Of a stretch of 12,606 bases of DNA, positions 6,919 to 12,606 are shown in pieces. The first letter of the stretch is position 1; each line of letters opens with the position of its first letter. The notes beneath the pieces are model-generated. The model was not told the origin of the DNA. It was given only the letters and a program-made list of their open reading frames with translations, and searched no databases. A program made the translations under genes and the position numbers. Origin of the DNA: Bacillota bacterium (GTDB lineage: Bacteria; Bacillota; Dethiobacteria; Dethiobacterales; Dethiobacteraceae); contig JAAZJT010000025.1 in NCBI GenBank assembly GCA_012800215.1, positions 1-12,606 of the forward strand, written 5' to 3'.

Positions 6919-8049
6919 TTAAAGCTTAGCTAAAAACTGCATAAAGGCTTCTTTATTTTGCACCGGTGTTGTTTGGGGACGGCCTAAATCTTTACGTGCC
7001 CCTTTTTTAATTTTAATCTCTAATAGTGCCGGGCCGGGGCTTTCTTTTAGTACTTGTGCTTGCGTACAAATTTCATCTTTGCTATGTGCCTGCAGTACAG
7101 TCTGATATCCGCAAGCTTTTGCAATGGCAGGAATGTCTATCAAATGACCGACAGTAGGCTGGCCGCCTACCGAATCATGTGCCCCATTGTTAAATACAAT
7201 ATGTTTATAATTGGGCGGCATCTGGCTGCCAATAATGGCCATGCCACCTAAATGCATCAACAGGGCTCCGTCACCATCAAAACAATATACATTGCAATGC
7301 GGTTTAGCAAGAGCAATGCCAAGCGCAATCTGTGATGCATGTCCCATGGAACCGACAGTCAAAAAATCACATTCATGTGATTGACCTAAGGCTGTACGAT
7401 ACTCATAAAGTTCCCGGGAAGTTTTGCCCGTAGTAGCAACTACAATATCAGTAGCAGCAAGTTGTGAAACTAAACATTGCAGTGCCTCTTCCCTTGTCAG
7501 CGGATAAGGTGTCTGCTGATTATTTTGTAAACTATAGGGGGCAAAAGTCCCTTTAGGTACTACCAAAGCAAAGGAAGCAAGATGTGTTTGCATGTAGGTA
7601 AGCGCTTCCTGCATAACAGTTTGTGCTTCTGCTAATGAATCAGGCAGGATAGCATACTTTATTCCGAGCACTTCTAATTGGGCCAAAGTAACTTGCCCCT
7701 GCTTGGCATGCTGCGGTTCATCCTTAATACCGGGCTGGCCGCGCCATCCCACTAAAAAGAGCACTGGAATGCAGTAAACTAAAGGATCAATAAGAGAAGT
7801 AACGGGGTTAACAATATTACCTAAGCCGGAATTTTGCATATAAACAAGGCTTATCTCCTGCAGCGCTAAATACCGGCCTGCAGCAATGGCAACAGCATTA
7901 CCTTCATTGGCAGCAATTATATTATTCTGCTGAGCGGTATGATCCGTTACATAGGCACAAAAATCTTTTAAAAGTGAATCGGGGACGCCGGTAAAAAAAC
8001 GAATATTGTGCTTGGCTAAAAGGTGATAAAAATCAGCCGGTTGCAGCAT
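6919..8049 (-). CDS. ppd: Phosphonopyruvate decarboxylase
   Basis: This 376-residue thiamine-diphosphate and magnesium-dependent enzyme is predicted to decarboxylate phosphonopyruvate to phosphonoacetaldehyde. This irreversible step pulls the unfavourable PEP mutase equilibrium forward. The length is normal for phosphonopyruvate and sulfopyruvate decarboxylases. The PYR-like half carries the conserved Glu49 in ANEGNAVAIAAG, and MQNSGLGN (71-78) follows. The PP half shows TTGKTSREL (206-214), VGSMGHAS (232-239) and the diphosphate/metal motif from GDG (259-261) to NN (287-288). The ATG is one base past the stop of the PEP mutase gene, and its GGGGGGAAA ribosome site lies inside the last mutase codons, so the two are translationally coupled. 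Sulfopyruvate decarboxylase has a similar fold, but adjacency to PEP mutase makes phosphonopyruvate the likely substrate. Confidence 0.93.
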   Translation of the reverse strand: MLQPADFYHLLAKHNIRFFTGVPDSLLKDFCAYVTDHTAQQNNIIAANEGNAVAIAAGRYLALQEISLVYMQNSGLGNIVNPVTSLIDPLVYCIPVLFLVGWRGQPGIKDEPQHAKQGQVTLAQLEVLGIKYAILPDSLAEAQTVMQEALTYMQTHLASFALVVPKGTFAPYSLQNNQQTPYPLTREEALQCLVSQLAATDIVVATTGKTSRELYEYRTALGQSHECDFLTVGSMGHASQIALGIALAKPHCNVYCFDGDGALLMHLGGMAIIGSQMPPNYKHIVFNNGAHDSVGGQPTVGHLIDIPAIAKACGYQTVLQAHSKDEICTQAQVLKESPGPALLEIKIKKGARKDLGRPQTTPVQNKEAFMQFLAKL

Positions 8050-8050
8050 C

Positions 8051-9349
8051 TTATTTCCCCCCGGGAATGAGTGTTAAAATTTCATTAATGGGCATTAAGT
8101 CGGCATCACATTCCAGAGAACGTTCATGCTCTAAAATGGTACGTGCCGTTTTTTGCATGGCAGGATAGGCACTGCGAATAAGATGGTTCGCATAAATTAC
8201 TATATTGACTCCGGCTGCTTGTAATTCCTGCTCTGTAACATGGTTATAGGATGTGGGAACTGCTACTAAAGGTACTCTGTAAGGAAATTTGGCATATTCC
8301 CCACAAAAGGCATAAATTTCGTCAGGATCTTTTTCTTTGCTGTGAATCATAATGGCATCGGCGCCTGCAGCAATATATGCTTTAGCCCTTGCCAAAGCAT
8401 CTTCTAAACCAGCTTTTAAAATTAAACTTTCAATGCGGGCGATAACCATAAAATCTTCTGTTACTTGCGCCTTTTTCCCAGCTCTAATTTTCTGAGCAAA
8501 ATTTTCAATTGAATCTTGTGTTTGCTTTACATCGGTGCCGAAAAGAGAATTCTTTTTCAAACCTATTTTATCTTCAATAATAACAGCAGAGACGCCCAGG
8601 CGTTCCAATGTTTTCACTGTGAAAATAAAATGTTCTATCTGTCCGCCGGTATCACCATCGAGAATGATAGGCTTTGTGGTAACTTCCAAAATTTCATTAA
8701 TAGTATTCAGGCGAGAGGTTAAATCTACTAATTCAATATCGGGCTTACCTTTGGCTGTAGAATCGCAAAGGCTGCTCAGCCAAAGAGCATCAAATTCCTT
8801 AACCTTACCATTTTGCTGTACTTTAGTTTTTTCCACAATAAGCGCAGTCAGACCGTTATGCGCTTCCAACACACGTATCTGAGGCTTAATTTCCAATAGC
8901 CGGCGCAAACGGTGCAAACGCGTGCTGGGCGTAGTGCCGATTTTATGAATTGCTTCATCAAGCTGAGTAATAGAAACACCTTCTGTATATTTTACCTCCA
9001 CTAGTTGACCGCCCCATTGTTTTAATGTATCTATAACTCGCTGACGGATAGTTTTTTGCACACCGGTACGCCAATCGTCGCCGTGCACTACATAATCTGG
9101 GCGCAGGGCTAATAAATTGGGCACGTAATCCAGCGTTTCCTGGGGTACTACACGGCTTACACCTTTAATATTTTCAATAATTGCTTTTCTTTCTGCAAAT
9201 GACAAAAGCGGAAAGCGCTTATAGCCGGCAATGACAGCATCTGTAAGAATGCCAACAGTTACATCACCCAACTTAGATGCCTCTTTGATGACATTAATAT
9301 GACCATGGTGAATAATGTCTGCACTCATCGCCAAATATACTTTTTTCAT
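8051..9349 (-). CDS. pepM: Bifunctional cytidylyltransferase-phosphoenolpyruvate mutase (Fom1-like architecture)
   Basis: This 432-residue protein has two domains. Residues 1 to about 135 form an HxGH-type cytidylyltransferase: HHGH at 14-17, GDDW at 90-93 and YTEGVSIT at 121-128 (equivalent to the RTxGISTT element of glycerol- and ethanolamine-phosphate cytidylyltransferases). Residues from about 145 form a PEP mutase of the isocitrate lyase superfamily, with DGDTGG (231-236) and the mutase signature EDK-x5-NS (249-258). The mutase domain converts PEP to phosphonopyruvate. In Streptomyces Fom1 the same fusion cytidylylates 2-hydroxyethylphosphonate, and I infer that activity here because the matching reductase gene is directly upstream. 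Mutases without the extra domain are common, so the fusion is informative. The ATG is preceded by GGGGGAAG. It lies 28 bases after the dehydrogenase gene and is coupled to ppd. Confidence 0.93.
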   Translation of the reverse strand: MKKVYLAMSADIIHHGHINVIKEASKLGDVTVGILTDAVIAGYKRFPLLSFAERKAIIENIKGVSRVVPQETLDYVPNLLALRPDYVVHGDDWRTGVQKTIRQRVIDTLKQWGGQLVEVKYTEGVSITQLDEAIHKIGTTPSTRLHRLRRLLEIKPQIRVLEAHNGLTALIVEKTKVQQNGKVKEFDALWLSSLCDSTAKGKPDIELVDLTSRLNTINEILEVTTKPIILDGDTGGQIEHFIFTVKTLERLGVSAVIIEDKIGLKKNSLFGTDVKQTQDSIENFAQKIRAGKKAQVTEDFMVIARIESLILKAGLEDALARAKAYIAAGADAIMIHSKEKDPDEIYAFCGEYAKFPYRVPLVAVPTSYNHVTEQELQAAGVNIVIYANHLIRSAYPAMQKTARTILEHERSLECDADLMPINEILTLIPGGK

Positions 9350-9377
9350 GTTCTTCCCCCGATTTCTTTTTATAGGA

Positions 9378-10517
9378 TTAGTAAATTGCCTCCAAAAGAC
9401 TTACTAAAAATGATTTGTCTACCTCCACCGGGTTATTATCCATACGTCCCGGCGTATATGATTTATCTGCAATTACAGGCAAATCAGTTTCAGTAACACC
9501 ATAATCCCTAAGCCTTTTGGGCAAACCGGCCTGATCATAAACAGCATGAATCCAAGCCGTTAATTCAGAAGTATGCTTAATGCCTAATGCCGCCAGCAAC
9601 TTTTCCTTTTCTATCAGCGCAGCTTCATTTTTTACCAGCATCGCACCTAATGTCATACTCACAGCCACGCCATGACTAATGCCAAATTGTAAGGTTAAAG
9701 GATAGGAGATAGAATGACAAGCTGTAGTTTTAGTATTACTGAAAGCCAGCCCGGCATAAAGGCTGCCATAAGTAATTTCCGTACGCAAGCTAAGATCGCT
9801 CGGATTCTCTAAAAGCAAATTAAGATTCCGGGTAATTTTGCTGATAGCTTCACAGGCATAAAGACGCACAATCTCATTAGAATTTTTTGACCAGTAAGCT
9901 TCTACAGCATGTCCTAAAGCATCGAGAGCTGATGATGCTGTCATGGTGGATGACAGCTTTTGTGTTAAAACAGGATCAACTATAGCTGCTTTAGGAAAAA
10001 TTGCCGGAGCTTCAAAAGAATATTTTTGCTCGGCTTCCTGGTCCCAAATCGTTGCCCATGGTGTAACTTCCGAGCCTGTACCGGCAGTGGTGGGCACTGC
10101 TATAACAGGGCAAATGCTGGGATTTACAGCATAACTTTTATTCTGAATTACTGCTCTCACTTCATTTACATCCTGAAAATTAAGATTACGAAACGCTGCC
10201 AGTGCTTTGGCAGCATCAATTACACTCCCACCGCCTACGGCCAAAATGACATCATAAGCCAAATTACCGGTAGCTTTTTTTAGGTGCAAAATATCAGCCA
10301 CATCGGGATTAGAAGGAATATTATCCTGCACAAACACTTCAAAGCTTTGCAACTGCTGAAGTATTTTATCCAGGTATCCTGAAGCTTTTAAAGAACGGGC
10401 ACCTGTTAACATTAATACTTGATTTCCGCTGGTCTGAACAATTTCTGCCAATGAAGCTAAAGTACCTACACCATAATAAATTTGCACCGGATTATAATAA
10501 GTAGCCACCAGACTCAT
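9378..10517 (-). CDS. Iron-containing alcohol dehydrogenase, predicted phosphonoacetaldehyde reductase
   Basis: This 379-residue group III (iron-dependent) alcohol dehydrogenase is predicted to reduce phosphonoacetaldehyde to 2-hydroxyethylphosphonate with NAD(P)H. GGGSVID (95-101) is the nucleotide-binding loop, and PTTAGTGSE (142-150) is the family signature. The four metal ligands are visible as Asp199, His203, His268 and His282 with the spacing known from FucO-type enzymes, so the protein looks active. General family members act on many alcohols. The phosphonate role comes from the immediate neighbourhood, since the next two genes make phosphonoacetaldehyde and FomC/PhpC-type reductases of phosphonate pathways belong to this family. 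The ATG has a strong GGAGGAAGG site. It follows the ABC ATPase gene by 40 bases, so export and phosphonate genes are probably co-transcribed. Confidence 0.87.
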   Translation of the reverse strand: MSLVATYYNPVQIYYGVGTLASLAEIVQTSGNQVLMLTGARSLKASGYLDKILQQLQSFEVFVQDNIPSNPDVADILHLKKATGNLAYDVILAVGGGSVIDAAKALAAFRNLNFQDVNEVRAVIQNKSYAVNPSICPVIAVPTTAGTGSEVTPWATIWDQEAEQKYSFEAPAIFPKAAIVDPVLTQKLSSTMTASSALDALGHAVEAYWSKNSNEIVRLYACEAISKITRNLNLLLENPSDLSLRTEITYGSLYAGLAFSNTKTTACHSISYPLTLQFGISHGVAVSMTLGAMLVKNEAALIEKEKLLAALGIKHTSELTAWIHAVYDQAGLPKRLRDYGVTETDLPVIADKSYTPGRMDNNPVEVDKSFLVSLLEAIY

Positions 10518-10557
10518 CCTTCCTCCAAACTTTATCTCGGCTTAATTAAATAACCTG

Positions 10558-12078
10558 TTAACTTTGTTGTGCGGAACGAGCCGCCACTTGCCGCTGTATA
10601 TCAGCCTGATATAAAGCAATGGCTTCCTCGGGGCTGCCAATATACCTAATTTGTCCCTTTTGCAGCCAGATGGCTTTATTACATACTTTCTGCACAAAAC
10701 TCATACTGTGCGTTACTATCATTACTGCCTTAGCAGTATTAATCATTTCTTGAATTCTGGCACTAGCCTTTTCATAAAAAGTCAAGTCACCGGTCGCCAA
10801 TGCTTCATCAATAATAAAAATATCGGGTTCTAACATGGTAGCAATACTAAAACCTAACCGCGCCACCATGCCGCTTGAATATGTTTTGATAGGGTTCTCA
10901 ATGAATTGGCCTAAGCCGGAAAAATCAACAATATCCTGATAAACTTCATCTACTCTGTGCTTAGACATGCCCAGCATCAGGGCATTTAAATAAATGTTGT
11001 CATGTCCTGATAACTGTTTATTGAAACCGGAACCGAAACTCAATAATGCTGAAATTTCACCTTTGGTTTGCAGTTTCCCTTCATCCGGTTTAAGAATTCC
11101 GCTTAAAATGCTGCAGAGAGTGCTTTTCCCGGCACCATTGGGACCGATAATACCGACAATCTCTCCCTGCTTAACTGTAAAACTACAATGGCGTAGCGCC
11201 CAAAAATCTTTTCCCCTAAAATTATAACACAAGCCCAAATCATGGGCCGCAATAACTGTTTCTTCACCTATTTTACTATCTGTTTTTTTCAACTGAAGCT
11301 TGCGCTTCTTTGATGTTTTTTTCAGGCCGCCGGCTTGCACCATCTGGCGGTATTGAGCGCAGACCTCAGCTGGGTCTCCTTCTGCCATTACACGGCCCCG
11401 ATCAAGCCAAATTGCCTTACTGCAGTTTTTCTCAATAAAATTAATATCATGGGAAACAATAATAACCACTTTCGCTTTAGCTACCAATTCCTTCGTTCTA
11501 CTTATGGCTCGTTGATTAAATTCGGCATCGCCGGTGCTAAGGGCTTCATCTAGAACTAAAATCTCCGGTTCTAACATAGTGGCAATACTAAAACCTAATC
11601 GCGCACGCATGCCTGAGGAATAATTTTTAATCGGCTGATCAATAAAGGCCTGAAGGCCGGCAAACTCCACAATATCATCATAAATTTGTTCCATATGTTG
11701 GCGGGAAAAACCCAACATCATGCCATTAAGAAATATATTCTCACGACCTGTTAATTCCTTATTAAAACCTGCGCCGAGAGAAAGAAGAGCAGAAACTTCG
11801 CCATTTACAGACATACTCCCCTCATCAGGCCGCAATAGACGTGAAATGACGCGACACAAAGTAGTTTTACCTGCACCGTTTGAGCCAATAATGCCGACTA
11901 TATCGGCAGCAACGGCAGCAAAATTCACCTCGCGTAGCGCCCAAAAATCGCCTAAATTTCCCCTGTTATTAAGGAAAATAGATTTAAAGTCTTCACGCTT
12001 GCGTCCAGCTCTGAATTTAACACCAACATCGTCTGCTTGTATTAAAGGCAACTGTTGCTGTTTATTTAAACCATCCAT
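10558..12078 (-). CDS. Polysaccharide export ABC transporter ATPase with two fused nucleotide-binding domains (Wzt/TagH-like)
   Basis: This 506-residue ATPase is predicted to power export of a lipid-linked polymer through the adjacent permease. Domain 1 (about 15-245) has Walker A GSNGAGKT (65-72), the signature YSSGM (153-157), Walker B ILVLDE (173-178) and switch His210. Domain 2 (about 275-490) has GPNGAGKS (312-319), YSSGM (400-404), IFIIDE (420-425) and His457. All are intact, so both sites should bind ATP. The degenerate SSGM signature and the ALLSLGAGFN-type segment place both halves in the Wzt/TagH/RfbE family. The halves align without gaps at a constant offset of 247 residues and are joined by a Lys-rich linker (252-268). 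Most Wzt or TagH proteins have one ATPase domain and a different C-terminal domain, so the fusion is unusual. The ATG has an AGGTGA site and follows the permease stop by 12 bases. Confidence 0.92.
   Translation of the reverse strand: MDGLNKQQQLPLIQADDVGVKFRAGRKREDFKSIFLNNRGNLGDFWALREVNFAAVAADIVGIIGSNGAGKTTLCRVISRLLRPDEGSMSVNGEVSALLSLGAGFNKELTGRENIFLNGMMLGFSRQHMEQIYDDIVEFAGLQAFIDQPIKNYSSGMRARLGFSIATMLEPEILVLDEALSTGDAEFNQRAISRTKELVAKAKVVIIVSHDINFIEKNCSKAIWLDRGRVMAEGDPAEVCAQYRQMVQAGGLKKTSKKRKLQLKKTDSKIGEETVIAAHDLGLCYNFRGKDFWALRHCSFTVKQGEIVGIIGPNGAGKSTLCSILSGILKPDEGKLQTKGEISALLSFGSGFNKQLSGHDNIYLNALMLGMSKHRVDEVYQDIVDFSGLGQFIENPIKTYSSGMVARLGFSIATMLEPDIFIIDEALATGDLTFYEKASARIQEMINTAKAVMIVTHSMSFVQKVCNKAIWLQKGQIRYIGSPEEAIALYQADIQRQVAARSAQQS
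10708..11949 (-). repeat. Internal tandem duplication within the ATPase gene (two copies, 741-base period)
   Basis: The DNA for the two ATPase domains repeats in register. Copy 1 spans 11449-11949 and copy 2 spans 10708-11208, a shift of exactly 741 bases. Similarity is visible at DNA level. For example 10824-10863 and 11565-11604 agree at 36 of 40 bases by hand count, and an 18-base stretch near 11191 recurs identically near 11934. The match includes silent positions in places, which suggests either a fairly recent duplication or later gene conversion between the halves. Confidence 0.75.
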
Positions 12079-12090
12079 TTAATCTCACCT

Positions 12091-12606
12091 TTACAAAGCC
12101 TTGATAATTTTATGTTCATTACGGTGATAATAATAAAGCAGAAAAACTATCAGAACGATAGAAAACAGCCCGATAAAGGCAACTTTCTTTAGCTCCGGCG
12201 CAACATTATTAAGCAAAATATTTCTGTAACTAGATAAAATGGGAGACATGGGATTAATTTTAACAAGCCAGGCATACCTTGTCCCCGCTAAACGACTCCC
12301 TTCCCAAATTACGGGAGAGGCATAAAACCATAAACGCATTATATGACTGATAATATTATCAATATCACGGATAAAAACACATAGATAAGCCACGATCATG
12401 CCAATGGACAGAAGAAAAAGAAACTGCACTAGCATTATCAAAGGTAACCACAGAAGATTTGCCCCTGGAATGGTATGGGAGGCAATTAAATAAATAACAA
12501 TAACTATTAATCCGAAAAAGAAATTTATGAGCTGTGAAACAGCTGTCCCTAAGGGGAAAATAGCTTTAGGCAAATAAACTTTAGAAACAATACCTGCCTG
12601 CCTGAC
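12091..12606 (-). CDS. ABC-2 type polysaccharide export permease, C-terminal part (Wzm/TagG-like)
   Basis: The last 171 residues of a membrane permease are present. The frame stays open to the right edge, so the gene begins outside the window. A TTG at 12573 is not the start, because the codons before it continue the family pattern (R-Q-A-G-I-V-S-K-V-Y-L-P-K-A-I-F-P-L), the amphipathic stretch before the later membrane helices of ABC-2 polysaccharide exporters. About four hydrophobic spans follow (at 12521-12454, 12446-12373, a shorter one near 12330 and the C-terminal one at 12180-12112). The protein ends with the charged tail typical of TagG/Wzm. It should form the membrane channel driven by the ATPase encoded 12 bases downstream, moving a finished lipid-linked glycan across the cytoplasmic membrane. 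Confidence 0.88.
   Translation of the reverse strand, partial: VRQAGIVSKVYLPKAIFPLGTAVSQLINFFFGLIVIVIYLIASHTIPGANLLWLPLIMLVQFLFLLSIGMIVAYLCVFIRDIDNIISHIMRLWFYASPVIWEGSRLAGTRYAWLVKINPMSPILSSYRNILLNNVAPELKKVAFIGLFSIVLIVFLLYYYHRNEHKIIKAL

Noticed and set aside
6919..10517. A full fosfomycin or other phosphonate antibiotic cluster
   Set aside because: Only the early steps are present. No cobalamin radical-SAM methyltransferase, epoxidase or resistance kinase is visible, and the flanks are glycan export and transfer genes.

Overview
The window is a surface-polysaccharide locus from what looks like a Bacillota (Firmicutes) bacterium. The evidence is moderately AT-rich DNA, strong purine-rich Shine-Dalgarno sites, GTG starts, and a TagGH/Wzm-Wzt style exporter beside a WecA/TagO-type enzyme. 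A clostridial or Negativicutes host fits, but no feature settles the lineage. All twelve substantial genes plus the start of a thirteenth lie on the minus strand, so transcription runs from high to low coordinates. No gene-free stretch exceeds about 180 bases.

Layout in the direction of transcription. (1) 12606-10558: the C-terminal part of an ABC-2 polysaccharide export permease and its ATPase, which carries two nucleotide-binding domains in one chain. (2) 10517-6919: a phosphonate module made of an iron-type alcohol dehydrogenase (predicted phosphonoacetaldehyde reductase), a PEP mutase with an N-terminal HxGH cytidylyltransferase domain, and a thiamine-diphosphate phosphonopyruvate decarboxylase. 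This is the same enzyme set as the first steps of Streptomyces fosfomycin biosynthesis (Fom1, Fom2, FomC). (3) 6912-3802: a transfer module made of a LicC-like nucleotidyltransferase, two tandem CDP-alcohol phosphotransferase paralogues, and a LicD-family protein. (4) 3719-111: a polyprenyl glycosylphosphotransferase, then, behind a recognisable promoter, a WecA/TagO-type phosphoglycosyltransferase and a sugar-1-phosphate nucleotidyltransferase. (5) The first 12 codons of a further gene at the left edge.

Proposed joint function. PEP is rearranged to phosphonopyruvate, decarboxylated to phosphonoacetaldehyde and reduced to 2-hydroxyethylphosphonate (HEP). The cytidylyltransferase domain fused to the mutase would activate HEP as CMP-HEP. 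One or both CDP-alcohol phosphotransferases, or LicD, would then place it on a lipid-linked polymer started by the WecA or WbaP-like enzymes and exported by the ABC transporter. Both phosphotransferases carry the same unusual change, histidine in place of the fourth catalytic-motif aspartate. That makes the pair the best candidate for an uncharacterised phosphonate transferase type. No aminotransferase is present, so 2-aminoethylphosphonate is not the predicted end product of the genes visible here. Family assignments rest on visible motifs. The HEP-polymer assignment is inference.
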